DNA of 64,000 bases from Crocinitomicaceae bacterium (lineage in GTDB: Bacteria; Bacteroidota; Bacteroidia; Flavobacteriales_D; Crocinitomicaceae): assembly GCA_014762645.1 (NCBI GenBank), contig JABURP010000127.1:44379-108378 (forward strand), in the 5' to 3' direction. The notes beneath the pieces were generated by a model that saw only the letters and a program-made list of their open reading frames with translations, did not search any database and was not told the origin of the DNA. Both the position numbers and the translations under genes were made by a program. Shown here piece after piece: positions 43,738 to 52,490 of the stretch. Positions within the stretch are counted from its first letter, which is position 1. Every line of letters starts with the position of its first letter.

Positions 43738-43768
43738 TTTGTACATTTAATTTTTATAATTACCTTTG
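43738..43768 (+). promoter_or_regulatory. Bacteroidota-type promoter for the yceD-rpmF unit
   Basis: TTTG (43738-43741), exactly 19 bp, then TACCTTTG (43761-43768) followed by C, a full consensus match. It begins 2 bp after the pdxA stop. The predicted start of transcription is near 43775, which leaves the yceD ATG at 43819 as the first usable start and rules out a longer reading frame that opens inside pdxA. Confidence 0.8.
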
Positions 43769-43818
43769 CACCCCCGTCTTCCAAGGCAATTTGCTGCGGT
43801 CGACCCAACAGTGTAGTG

Positions 43819-44358
43819 ATGGAGGCAAATCTGAACATACAATTCTCTGGATTGAAAGAAGGTTTGCACGATTTTCACTTTGATGTTGGAAATGCGTTCT
43901 TTGAGCAACTTGATTACTCTGAAATTCAAAAAGCTGAATTAAGTATTGACATTCAGCTGGAGAAGCAAACAAATATGCTGATTCTGAATTTTGAGATTAA
44001 AGGTAGGGTTATGGTGATGTGCGATAAGTGCACAGACGATTTTTACCTGGATATAAACACAAATGAAGAACTGATCTATAAGTTTAGTGATGGGTTTTCA
44101 GATGACGAAAAGATTGTTTTTATTCCAGAGAATGAAGTGAAAATTGATATTTCACAACCTATTTATGAATTAACCATTACGGCAATACCCTCAAAAAGAG
44201 TACACCCTGATGGAAAGTGTAATCAAGAAATGCTGGAAGCAATGGATGATTATCTGATGGTAGAAACTGATGAGGCAGAACCGGATGATGATGATACAAA
44301 GTCAGATGATCAGGATATTGACCCGAGATGGGAAGAATTGAAAAAGTTAAAGAAATAA
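43819..44358 (+). CDS. yceD: YceD/DUF177-family protein
   Basis: 179 residues from the ATG at 43819. Upstream in-frame codons lie before the promoter and inside pdxA. Family features are the GLKEGLHDFHFDVGNAFFEQL start, the core GRVMVMCDKCTDDFYLDI with a Cys-x-x-Cys pair, and EELIYKFSDGF, followed by an acidic tail ending DIDPRWEELKKL. YceD is found next to the L32 gene in most bacteria, is needed for 23S rRNA accumulation or L32-related assembly in plants and E. coli, and sits here 109 bp before rpmF. Confidence 0.92.
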   Translation: MEANLNIQFSGLKEGLHDFHFDVGNAFFEQLDYSEIQKAELSIDIQLEKQTNMLILNFEIKGRVMVMCDKCTDDFYLDINTNEELIYKFSDGFSDDEKIVFIPENEVKIDISQPIYELTITAIPSKRVHPDGKCNQEMLEAMDDYLMVETDEAEPDDDDTKSDDQDIDPRWEELKKLKK

Positions 44359-44467
44359 ATTAGTTATAGTATAATAGAACATAGACGAAAGAGAAAAGAC
44401 ACGGACAAATGACACAGATAATGTGTAGTCTTTGATCTTAGTTCCAACGTCTTAAATCTGAATAAAA

Positions 44468-44659
44468 ATGGCACATCCAAAGAGAAAGACTTCGAAGCAA
44501 AGAAGAGACAAGAGAAGAACGCATGTTAAGGCAGTTGCAGACAATATCTCAACTTGTCCAACTACTGGTCAGCCACATCTTTATCACCGTGCCTACTGGC
44601 ATGAAGGGAAACTTTACTATAAAGGTAAAGTAGTGATGGAAAAAGACGTTGCTGTTTAA
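44468..44659 (+). CDS. rpmF: 50S ribosomal protein L32, zinc-free type
   Basis: 63 residues. It starts [19 protein letters not shown], the usual basic L32 beginning. The middle has [20 protein letters not shown] with one Cys only, so the four-Cys zinc ribbon seen in many L32 proteins is absent. The Flavobacteriia form is of this type. It follows yceD and is ended by a strong terminator. Confidence 0.95.
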   Translation: MAHPKRKTSKQRRDKRRTHVKAVADNISTCPTTGQPHLYHRAYWHEGKLYYKGKVVMEKDVAV

Positions 44660-44683
44660 TTAAAGATATTTACAGAATACTTC

Positions 44684-44718
44684 AAGGATGATCTTGTTTT
44701 CAGGATCATCCTTTTTTT
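44684..44718 (+). terminator. Intrinsic terminator after rpmF
   Basis: AAGGATGATC (44684-44693) pairs with GATCATCCTT (44704-44713) around a 10-nt loop and runs into seven T. It separates yceD-rpmF from fabH, so fabH must have its own promoter in the next 200 bp; none with a full consensus match was found there. Confidence 0.88.
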
Positions 44719-44926
44719 GTAAGGATCCTATCTGATTTTATCAAATGTATTTTGTAACTGTTTTTATCAAAACAATTGATTTTTAGACCAAAAACAACCG
44801 ATTTTCACTCGTTTTTAATCAGAAATGAATAAAATCTAACCATTGTCGTCTTTTTTTTGATAAATTTAACCCCTGTTTTATAACTGGATCAATCGTTTTG
44901 ATTCGGATAAAAGTTGAACACAAACC

Positions 44927-45913
44927 ATGAGCAAAACCACTGCTGCAATTACTGCCGTTCACGGATACGTTCCTGAAAATATTTTATCCAACAAGGATTT
45001 GGAAAAAATGGTTGATACCAATGATGAATGGATCACCACCCGAACTGGGATAAAAGAAAGGAGAATTGCTAAAAAAGGGGAAGCACTTTCTGATTTTGGT
45101 AAAGAAATCGTGGACGGAATACTTGAAAAAAGAGGAATAGCGCCAGAAGAGATTGATATGGTGATTGTAGGTTCCATAACAGGTGATTATCGATTTCCGA
45201 GCACATCTAATGTTATTTGTGATAAATGTGGATTAACAAACGCATGGGGATTTGATATCAGTGCCGCCTGCTCCGGATTCTTATACGCCCTTGATATTGG
45301 TCGTGTTTATGTAGAAAATGGCACGCATAAAAAGGTAATTGTCATTGGTGGAGATGTCATGTCCAGTATCATTAATTATAAAGATAGAGCAACCTGTATC
45401 ATTTTTGGAGATGGTGGCGGAGGAGTCCTACTTGAACCAAATGAAGAAGGACTGGGTATTCAGGATTCTATTCTAAAGTCGGATGGAGCTGGAAGAGAAT
45501 TCCTCTTACAGAAAATTGGAGGATCTCTTGCGCCAATTACAAAAGAAAACGTTGAATCAGAAGATCAATATGTTTACCAGGAAGGTAAAACCGTATTTAA
45601 GCATGCGGTAAAAAATATGGCTGATGTTGCCGTTGAGATCATGGAAAGAAATAACCTCACTGCAGATGACGTTGCATGGTTAGCGCCGCATCAGGCAAAT
45701 CTTCGGATAATTGATGCTACGGCTAATCGTATGGGGTTGAATAATGATAAAATCATGATTAATATTGAGAAATTCGGAAATACCACAGCAGGTACTATTC
45801 CGTTGCTCTTATGGGAATATGAAAAAAAGTTGAAAAAAGGAGATAATATCATTTTGGCCGCATTTGGGGGTGGATTCACTTGGGGATCTATTTACCTGAA
45901 ATGGGCCTATTAA
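44927..45913 (+). CDS. fabH: Beta-ketoacyl-ACP synthase III
   Basis: 328 residues. It condenses acetyl-CoA with malonyl-ACP to start fatty-acid synthesis. The catalytic triad is visible: Cys115 in ISAACSGFLYAL, His in WLAPHQANLRI, and Asn in EKFGNTTAGTIPL. The substrate-proximal start ITAVHGYVPENILSN and the closing LAAFGGGFTWGSIYLKWA are normal. accB follows after 25 bp, so the unit supplies the malonyl-CoA and the enzyme using it. plsX, which often lies between rpmF and fabH in other phyla, is absent here. Confidence 0.97.
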   Translation: MSKTTAAITAVHGYVPENILSNKDLEKMVDTNDEWITTRTGIKERRIAKKGEALSDFGKEIVDGILEKRGIAPEEIDMVIVGSITGDYRFPSTSNVICDKCGLTNAWGFDISAACSGFLYALDIGRVYVENGTHKKVIVIGGDVMSSIINYKDRATCIIFGDGGGGVLLEPNEEGLGIQDSILKSDGAGREFLLQKIGGSLAPITKENVESEDQYVYQEGKTVFKHAVKNMADVAVEIMERNNLTADDVAWLAPHQANLRIIDATANRMGLNNDKIMINIEKFGNTTAGTIPLLLWEYEKKLKKGDNIILAAFGGGFTWGSIYLKWAY

Positions 45914-45938
45914 ATTAAATGGATACTAATTTCAGATT

Positions 45939-46439
45939 ATGGATATAAAGGAAATTCAAAACCTGATCAAATTTGTTGCTAAATCTGGTGTAACAGAAGT
46001 AGCAATTGAAGAAGGTGATTTTAAAATCACTATTAAATCAGAGCAAGAAGGTGAACAAGTAGTTGTTCAACAAGCTCCTGTAGCGGTAAGCCAACCACAA
46101 CCGGTTGCAGCTCCGCAAGCCACACAAGCTGCTCCTGTAGCGACTGAAACTCCAGCTAAAGAAGCAACTGAGGCTGCAACTGAAGGAACATCAGGAAACC
46201 TCATAGAAATTAAATCACCAATGATTGGTACATTTTATAGAAAAAGTGCACCTGATAAACCGGCATTAGTAAATGTGGGTGATACCATTAAACCAGGTGA
46301 TGTTTTGTGTATTGTTGAAGCAATGAAACTCTTCAATGAAATAGAATCTGAAGTTTCTGGTAAAGTTGTTAAAGTGCTGGTAGAAGATACCAGTCCTATT
46401 GAATACGATCAGCCTTTATTCCTGGTTGAGCCGGCTTAA
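45939..46439 (+). CDS. accB: Biotin carboxyl carrier protein of acetyl-CoA carboxylase
   Basis: 166 residues. The N-terminal helix (MDIKEIQNLIKFVAKSGVTE) leads into an Ala/Pro/Thr-rich linker (about 45-85). The biotinyl domain (about 87-166) has IKSPMIGTFYRKSAPDKPAL and the biotin lysine in CIVEAMKLFNEIES (Lys130). It carries CO2 between AccC and the carboxyltransferase. It is followed by accC, but a lipoprotein gene is wedged in between. Confidence 0.97.
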   Translation: MDIKEIQNLIKFVAKSGVTEVAIEEGDFKITIKSEQEGEQVVVQQAPVAVSQPQPVAAPQATQAAPVATETPAKEATEAATEGTSGNLIEIKSPMIGTFYRKSAPDKPALVNVGDTIKPGDVLCIVEAMKLFNEIESEVSGKVVKVLVEDTSPIEYDQPLFLVEPA

Positions 46440-46472
46440 ACCAATTGGGCTTTAGGTTCAGTTCTAGATGTG

Positions 46473-46988
46473 ATGAGAAGAAAACTTATAAGGTATTCAC
46501 TACTGACCTTCATGATGTTGGTGTTGACGGCTTGCCCGTATCAGAGCAAGGTGCCAATCACAAAACCTCAGGAAAAAGTAGACAAAGACCTTTTAGGTGA
46601 GTGGATCTCTACACAGGAACTGGAAATTGAGAACCCAAAATACTTTAGTATAAATAAGTTCGATAAAACGAAGTACGAGATTATAGAAATGAGTTATAGC
46701 TCATACGATACGGCATACTCCAGTAAAACCTATTTCATGCATACATCAACAATAAAAGACAGATTGTTTCTCAATGTTGAAGATGCAAGTCAGGGCGGCG
46801 GGTATTACTTGTATTATCTCGAAAAAGGATCGAATGAGTTTACACTTTTCGAGGTGTCTGACAACATAGATGAGCAATTTGCTTCATCAGAGGATCTTCG
46901 AAAATTTGTAGAAAAACACATGAATTTGAGCTTTTTTTATTCTAAAGATGAATTAAAGTACATCAGAAAGTCAAAAACAAAAAAGTAA
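46473..46988 (+). CDS. Lipoprotein of unknown function inserted between accB and accC
   Basis: 171 residues from the ATG at 46473 (GTG at 46470 is a weaker alternative). The signal peptide ends in LVLTAC, so it is lipid-anchored. The body is a beta-type domain with [13 protein letters not shown] near the start, resembling a lipocalin-like or DUF-type beta sandwich by eye only, and a very basic end ([10 protein letters not shown]). It lies 33 bp after accB and 16 bp before accC, on the same strand with no terminator visible, so it is probably part of the operon. No link to fatty-acid synthesis is known. Confidence 0.75.
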   Translation: MRRKLIRYSLLTFMMLVLTACPYQSKVPITKPQEKVDKDLLGEWISTQELEIENPKYFSINKFDKTKYEIIEMSYSSYDTAYSSKTYFMHTSTIKDRLFLNVEDASQGGGYYLYYLEKGSNEFTLFEVSDNIDEQFASSEDLRKFVEKHMNLSFFYSKDELKYIRKSKTKK

Positions 46989-47004
46989 AACAAACTTAGC
47001 ATAC

Positions 47005-48342
47005 ATGTTTGATAAAATATTAATAGCAAATAGAGGTGAAATCGCGTTACGCGTTTTACGTACATGCAAAGAAATGGGTATCAAAACAGTTGCTGTGTAT
47101 TCAACGGCTGATAGAGATAGCTTACACGTAAGATTTGCTGATGAGGCGGTTTGCATAGGACCACCACAAAGTGCAGAATCATATCTGGATATACCTAAAA
47201 TTATTGCAGCCTGTGAAATCACGAATGCTGACGCGGTGCACCCGGGTTATGGGTTCCTGTCTGAAAATGCTAACTTTTCTAAGATCTGCTCCGAAAACGG
47301 CATCAAATTTATTGGTGCTTCTCCGGAAATGATTGAAGGGATGGGAGATAAGGCAGCTGCTAAAGCAACCATGGAAAAAGCAGGTGTTCCGTGTATTCCG
47401 GGTTCAAAAGGCTTGTTGAAAGACCTAAAAGACGCAAAATCAACAGCAAAAGTAGTTGAGTACCCAATAATGCTGAAAGCCACAGCTGGTGGAGGCGGTA
47501 AAGGAATGCGTGTTGTTTGGACAGAAGAAGAATTGGAAGACGCATGGAATTCTGCAAGACAGGAGGCCGGAGCCGCTTTTGGGAACGACGGCATGTATAT
47601 GGAGAAGTTCATTGAAGAACCACGACACATTGAAATCCAAATTGCAGGAGATAAATATGGAAATGCCTGTCATTTATCAGAGAGAGACTGCTCCATCCAA
47701 AGAAGACACCAAAAGCTAGTAGAAGAAACGCCTTCTCCATTTATGACTCAAAAATTGAGAAAAGCAATGGGTAGGGCAGCAATAAAGGCAGCCAAAGCAG
47801 TAAAATATGAAGGAGTGGGTACGGTTGAGTTCCTAGTGGATAAACACCGTAATTTCTATTTTATGGAAATGAATACCCGTATTCAGGTTGAACATACAAT
47901 CACAGAAGAAGTAATCAACTATGACCTGATTAAAGAACAAATAAAATTAGCTGCCGGAGAAAAAATTGAAGGAAAAGAGTACTTCCCTCAACTTCATGCA
48001 ATACAATGTAGAATCAATGCTGAAGATCCGTATAATGACTTTAGACCATGTCCTGGTAAGATTACGGATTATCATGAGCCCGGTGGCCACGGTATTCGAA
48101 TAGATACCCACGTTTACGCCGGTTACGTAATTCCACCGTATTATGACTCCATGATCTCGAAACTCATTACTGTTGCTCAAACCCGTGAAGAAGCTATAAC
48201 TAAGATGGAAAGGGCACTGGATGAGTACTTCATTGAAGGGATTAAAACGACAATTCCTTTTCATCAACAATTGATGAAAGATGAGAATTTTAGAAAAGGA
48301 AACTTTACGACTAAATTCATGGAAACATTTAAGTTAAAGTGA
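47005..48342 (+). CDS. accC: Acetyl-CoA carboxylase biotin carboxylase subunit
   Basis: 445 residues. Motifs in order: [20 protein letters not shown] (N-terminal domain), [16 protein letters not shown], the ATP-grasp glycine loop [32 protein letters not shown] and [14 protein letters not shown], the metal-binding [19 protein letters not shown] (shown in parts [11 protein letters not shown]), and [20 protein letters not shown] near the end. This is the normal AccC set and length. With accB it makes carboxybiotin for malonyl-CoA production. It ends the operon at a strong terminator. Confidence 0.97.
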   Translation: MFDKILIANRGEIALRVLRTCKEMGIKTVAVYSTADRDSLHVRFADEAVCIGPPQSAESYLDIPKIIAACEITNADAVHPGYGFLSENANFSKICSENGIKFIGASPEMIEGMGDKAAAKATMEKAGVPCIPGSKGLLKDLKDAKSTAKVVEYPIMLKATAGGGGKGMRVVWTEEELEDAWNSARQEAGAAFGNDGMYMEKFIEEPRHIEIQIAGDKYGNACHLSERDCSIQRRHQKLVEETPSPFMTQKLRKAMGRAAIKAAKAVKYEGVGTVEFLVDKHRNFYFMEMNTRIQVEHTITEEVINYDLIKEQIKLAAGEKIEGKEYFPQLHAIQCRINAEDPYNDFRPCPGKITDYHEPGGHGIRIDTHVYAGYVIPPYYDSMISKLITVAQTREEAITKMERALDEYFIEGIKTTIPFHQQLMKDENFRKGNFTTKFMETFKLK

Positions 48343-48368
48343 TCCTTAAAAGACCTTGATGGAAAAAT

Positions 48369-48401
48369 GCCGCTTACCCCTTTGGTTATGCGGCTTTTTT
48401 T
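48369..48401 (+). terminator. Intrinsic terminator after accC
   Basis: GCCGC (48369-48373) pairs with GCGGC (48390-48394) around a 16-nt loop, flanked by A residues before and seven T after the stem. Lies 26 bp past the accC stop. Confidence 0.78.
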
Positions 48402-48463
48402 ATTGTGAGAATAAGTAACAAAAGAGTAACTTTATTTGTTATACGTAGTATATATCTACAGGT

Positions 48464-49522
48464 TTGATTAAAAAATTAAGCTATATCCTCCTATTCTGCA
48501 TACCATTCAATATGAATGGACAGGATATCCATTTTTCTCAAACTACGCGATCATCATTTCAAATCAACCCTGGTTTTACAGGTGCGTTTAGTGGAAATAT
48601 CAGGGCTGAAATGAATTGGAAAGACCAATGGCAATCAATCAATAATACATACCGAACATTCGGAGCTTCCGTGCAGTACTCCTTTGGTAAAGGGAATCCT
48701 AAAGTGCCTCTTTTTTATGCGGTAGGATTACAAGCATTTAAGGATGTCGCAGGAGATGTTGAAATTGGCAATACTACTGCCGGAGCAACCTTTACCACCT
48801 TTGTGAAATTAAGTAGAAATGCAAGACTCTCATTAGGAGTTCAGGGGAATTACGGAATTACCGGCCTGGATCCTTCCAAAATGCAATGGGGAAGTCAGTA
48901 CAATGGTCTCAACTTTGACCCGACATTGACCAACGGGTCCGGAATTGATTTCCAGGGGTTTTCATACTTTGACATGGCAGCCGGAGTTGGCTACTGGTAC
49001 AGCAAGAACGATAGAAATGTTATTGCCTCAGCCCCGCAAGACGCTAAAATTGGTTTAGCAGTTTACCATATCAATCAGCCAAAATTTAGCTATGGCTCGG
49101 ACAAATCCAATAAACTGAAGATGCGCTATGTGTTGCATGGATCGGCAATTTTTTCAAGTGGAATAGAAGACTTGTATTGGTATCCCAATCTTAATGTTAT
49201 GGTTCAAGGTGCACAACACGAAGTACTCGTTGGGTGCCTGGCAAAATATCGTCTAAGGTCAGCATCAAAAATTACAGGCTTTAACCAGGAATGGTCAGTT
49301 ACAGGTGGTTTGGATTTTAGAATTACGAATGTGGTGGATGCTATTGTCCCGCAGTTCTATTTAGGAATTCATCACTTTTCAATAGGGGTGTCATATGATG
49401 TGAATGTATCTAAATTGAATACGGCATCAAATTACCGTGGAGGCTTTGAACTATCTCTGCGTTTCACGAACCCGGATGCCTATATACACAGGAATCCATA
49501 CAGACGTGGAATCTCTATTTAA
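48464..49522 (+). CDS. PorP/SprF family outer-membrane protein (second copy)
   Basis: 352 residues. The start is a TTG at 48464 giving a signal peptide (MIKKLSYILLFCIPFNMNGQ); no in-frame ATG is close. Family hallmarks are DIHFSQTTRSSFQINPGFTGAF, then MNWKDQWQSINNTYRTFGASV in parts, a DPSKMQWGSQY segment and beta strands to the C-terminus (GGFELSLRF). It has no neighbouring adhesin, unlike the copy at 5847-6773. It stands alone between accC and a peptide-binding protein. Confidence 0.9.
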   Translation: MIKKLSYILLFCIPFNMNGQDIHFSQTTRSSFQINPGFTGAFSGNIRAEMNWKDQWQSINNTYRTFGASVQYSFGKGNPKVPLFYAVGLQAFKDVAGDVEIGNTTAGATFTTFVKLSRNARLSLGVQGNYGITGLDPSKMQWGSQYNGLNFDPTLTNGSGIDFQGFSYFDMAAGVGYWYSKNDRNVIASAPQDAKIGLAVYHINQPKFSYGSDKSNKLKMRYVLHGSAIFSSGIEDLYWYPNLNVMVQGAQHEVLVGCLAKYRLRSASKITGFNQEWSVTGGLDFRITNVVDAIVPQFYLGIHHFSIGVSYDVNVSKLNTASNYRGGFELSLRFTNPDAYIHRNPYRRGISI

Positions 49523-49589
49523 ACTGTTTAAATCTGTAGAACGATCTGTAATAAATTTATATATTTGTTTTTCGCCAAAATCAAGCTAA

Positions 49590-51377
49590 ATGAAGTCATT
49601 TAATAAATTCCTTTTAAGCGCAACATTCCTTGGGTTGGTTATCTCTTGCGGAGGATCAGGTGAGTCGGATGATGAAGAGAATATTGACCCCAATGAATTG
49701 GTAAAAGTTGAAGGTGGTAAATACAAAGGAGGTATTTTAAGGCTCAACTCAATTGAAGATTACACGTCTCTGTTTCCTGTAGGAGGAAATGATGTGTATT
49801 CAACACACATTGCCGGAAATGCATACGAAGGCCTTTTCAGATTTAACCAAAAAACACTTGAAACTGAGCCAAATCTGGCTGAGAGCTTTGATATTGATCA
49901 GTCAAAAACTGTCTATACTTTTAAGATTAGAAAAGGAGTAAAATTTCATGATGATGAGTGTTTTGATGGTGGTGAAGGAAGAGAAGTAACCGCAAGTGAT
50001 TTTAAGTATTGTCTTGACTTCGTTTGTACTGATCACGCATCTAATAAATGGAGCTCGTTATTCTCAGATATTATTAAAGGAGTAGATGATTTCAAAGCAG
50101 GAAAGACAGATGATGTTTCAGGTATAGTTGTGAAAGATAAACACACGCTGGAGATTACTTTGGAAAACCCTTTGGCAGCTTTTACCGATATGTTGGCCTT
50201 ACTTTCAACAGCAGTATACCCGAAAGAAGCAGTTGAACACTACGGTTATGACGGTATGAATGATCATATGGTAGGTACAGGACCTTTCGTTCCGGTTGAA
50301 GTATCTAATGGTACGGTTGTTAAGTTTAAGAGAAATAAAAACTATTGGAGAAAGGATGATTTTGGTAACCAGCTACCATTGCTAAGTGAAGTTCACATTT
50401 CTTTTATTAAAGATAAAAAAGAAGAATTGGATGCCTTTAAAAATGAAGAGCTGGATATGGTTTGGGGATTACCGGTAGAGGAAATTCCAAATATTATGGG
50501 AACGCTTGACGAAGCCAAGGAAGGTAAAAACAGAGAGTTTGAAGTACAATCGGTTAATGCCCTGAATATACAGTACTACGGATTTAAAAACACCAGCGAA
50601 GTATTTGGTGACATCAATGTTAGACGTGCTTTTAATTATGCAATTGATAGAGATTCACTCGTTGAATTTGTACTGGACGGTGAAGGAATTGCTGCACACA
50701 ATGGATTTGTGCCACCAATGACAGGTTATCCGTACGAGTCAGTTAAAGGATTTGAATACAACCCTAAGCGAGCCAAACAACTTATGGCTAAAGCTGGTTA
50801 TGCCGGAGGCAAAGGATTTCCTAAATCAACATTATATATCACTACAAGTGGTGGTGTTAATGTTAAGATTGCCGAATTTGTAAGAGAGCAGCTAAAAGCT
50901 AACCTTGGGGTAGATATTGAAATGGAATCTATGCCAATGTCTGAGCTATATCCAAAAGTTGAATCTCATGAACTAGACTTCTGGCGTTTTGGTTGGATTG
51001 CAGATTATCCTGACCCTGCTACCTTCTTGCATCTTTTCCACAGCACAAACTTTGGAGAAGGAGGGAACTACTTTGATTATACCAGTGAGGAGTTTGATAA
51101 AATGTATGAATCTGCCGTAAAAGAAATTGATCCGGAAAAGAGAAATGCTTTATACGCAAAAGCGGACCAAATCATAATTGATGATGCAGTTGTGATGCCG
51201 TTGATGTTTACCGTAGGTATTCGTTTGATCAATCCTCAGATAAAGAACTTTGATATCAACCAAATGGAATATCGTGACCTCTCAGTTGTTTATATGAAGG
51301 AGAAAGCAAAATCCAAAACACGCGTATACGATAATCTTGGAGAGGAAGAAGAAGGGTATGTTCCTGTAGTAGAATAA
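49590..51377 (+). CDS. Peptide-type ABC transporter substrate-binding lipoprotein (SBP family 5)
   Basis: 595 residues. The lipoprotein signal ends in LVISC (Cys20), followed by an acidic spacer (GESDDEENIDPNE). The rest follows the DppA/OppA fold: IAGNAYEGLFRFNQKTLETE, YTFKIRKGVKFHDDECF, the central NVRRAFNYAIDRDSLVEFV, and RFGWIADYPDPATFLHLFHS near the C-terminus, which is typical for peptide- or oligosaccharide-binding members. No permease or ATPase gene is next to it, so its membrane partners must be encoded elsewhere. A TATATTTG element at 49560-49567 could be a -7 box. Confidence 0.93.
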   Translation: MKSFNKFLLSATFLGLVISCGGSGESDDEENIDPNELVKVEGGKYKGGILRLNSIEDYTSLFPVGGNDVYSTHIAGNAYEGLFRFNQKTLETEPNLAESFDIDQSKTVYTFKIRKGVKFHDDECFDGGEGREVTASDFKYCLDFVCTDHASNKWSSLFSDIIKGVDDFKAGKTDDVSGIVVKDKHTLEITLENPLAAFTDMLALLSTAVYPKEAVEHYGYDGMNDHMVGTGPFVPVEVSNGTVVKFKRNKNYWRKDDFGNQLPLLSEVHISFIKDKKEELDAFKNEELDMVWGLPVEEIPNIMGTLDEAKEGKNREFEVQSVNALNIQYYGFKNTSEVFGDINVRRAFNYAIDRDSLVEFVLDGEGIAAHNGFVPPMTGYPYESVKGFEYNPKRAKQLMAKAGYAGGKGFPKSTLYITTSGGVNVKIAEFVREQLKANLGVDIEMESMPMSELYPKVESHELDFWRFGWIADYPDPATFLHLFHSTNFGEGGNYFDYTSEEFDKMYESAVKEIDPEKRNALYAKADQIIIDDAVVMPLMFTVGIRLINPQIKNFDINQMEYRDLSVVYMKEKAKSKTRVYDNLGEEEEGYVPVVE

Positions 51378-51401
51378 TTCTTCAACTAACCACATAATAT
51401 T

Positions 51402-51434
51402 AAATCCGGGTCTTTTTTAGATCCGGATTTTTTT
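51402..51434. terminator. Intrinsic terminator between two convergent genes
   Basis: AAATCCGG (51402-51409) pairs with CCGGATTT (51423-51430) around a 13-nt loop with a T-run inside and seven T from 51428. It serves the substrate-binding-protein gene; the asd stop codon lies in its 3' T-tract. Confidence 0.82.
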
Positions 51435-52428
51435 ATGCAGAAGGGACCAGTTGTTTCTCAATGATATACTGAGCAATCTGAACCGCATTCGTTGCCGCAC
51501 CTTTTCTCAGGTTATCAGCTACAATCCATAGATTAAGGGTGTTTTCCTGACTTTCGTCCCTGCGTATTCTTCCTACAAAAACATCATTTTTACCCTTTGC
51601 GTAAAGCGGCATTGGATAAGTATTAGTTTCAGGATTATCCTTTAAAGTTACACCTTCAGTATTGTTAAGTATCTGACGTACTTCATTCAGGTCAAAATCT
51701 TCTTCAAATTCAATGTTTACAGCTTCGGAATGTCCACCAGAAACCGGAACCCTAACAGCCGTTGCAGTAACTTGAATATTTGGATCCAGAATTTTTTTGG
51801 TCTCATTCGTGAGTTTCATTTCTTCCTTGGTGTATCCATTCTCAAGAAAGACATCACAATGTGGTAAACAATTCTCTTCAATTGGATATGGATATGCCAT
51901 TTCTCCCTTCTCACCGGATTTCTCATTGCGCATTTGAATGATTGCTTTCATTCCAGTTCCGGATATTGACTGATAGGTAGAAACCACCACACGCTTTATC
52001 TTGTATTTAGCATGTAATGGAGCCAATACCATCACCAATTGAATGGTAGAGCAGTTTGGATTCGCAATAATTTTGTCGTTATCAGTCAGCAAATTTGCGT
52101 TGATCTCTGGTACTATTAGTTGATGATCTGGAGACATTCTCCATGCAGAAGAATTGTCGATAACCGTCGTTCCAACTTCAGCAAATTTTGGAGCCCACTC
52201 TAAAGACGTACTACCACCTGCACTGAAAATTGCTATTTCCGGCTTTCGGTCAATCGCTTCCTGCATCCCAATAATAGAATGACTCTTACCCTTAAATGTT
52301 AGTGTTTTACCTACTGATCGTTCTGATGCAACCAATAGTAACTCAGTAATCTCTAGTTGAAACTCTTCCAACACCTTTAAAATCTCTCCGCCAACCAATC
52401 CGGTGGCTCCGATAATTGCAATTTTCAT
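51433..52428 (-). CDS. asd: Aspartate-semialdehyde dehydrogenase
   Basis: 331 residues from the ATG at 52428 (MKIAIIGATGLVGGEILK). An in-frame upstream start at 52479 is rejected because the extension overlaps the promoter and precedes the usual first residues. NADPH-binding GATGLVGGE, the nucleophile in IANPNCSTIQLV (Cys126) and the later RVPVSGGHSEAVNIEFE with the catalytic His are visible. It makes aspartate semialdehyde from aspartyl phosphate, the step after the aspartate kinase at 10939-12213. Confidence 0.96.
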   Translation of the reverse strand: MKIAIIGATGLVGGEILKVLEEFQLEITELLLVASERSVGKTLTFKGKSHSIIGMQEAIDRKPEIAIFSAGGSTSLEWAPKFAEVGTTVIDNSSAWRMSPDHQLIVPEINANLLTDNDKIIANPNCSTIQLVMVLAPLHAKYKIKRVVVSTYQSISGTGMKAIIQMRNEKSGEKGEMAYPYPIEENCLPHCDVFLENGYTKEEMKLTNETKKILDPNIQVTATAVRVPVSGGHSEAVNIEFEEDFDLNEVRQILNNTEGVTLKDNPETNTYPMPLYAKGKNDVFVGRIRRDESQENTLNLWIVADNLRKGAATNAVQIAQYIIEKQLVPSA

Positions 52429-52451
52429 ATCAAAATAATAGTTCTGTAGCG

Positions 52452-52479
52452 CAAAAATACTACATTTAACACTGATCAA
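52452..52479 (-). promoter_or_regulatory. Candidate promoter for asd
   Basis: Minus strand: TTG (52479-52477), a 17-bp spacer and TATTTTTG (52459-52452). The spacer is at the short end of the accepted range. The predicted transcript would start about 15-20 bp before the ATG at 52428. Confidence 0.42.
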
Positions 52480-52490
52480 GAGCCAGTTTC

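Noticed and set aside
43642-43818. Upstream extension of the yceD frame into pdxA
   Set aside because: It lies within pdxA and spans the promoter at 43738-43768; family similarity begins at 43819.
47247-47630. 127-codon minus-strand ORF inside accC
   Set aside because: Shadow of the conserved accC coding strand; composition is typical of an antisense frame.
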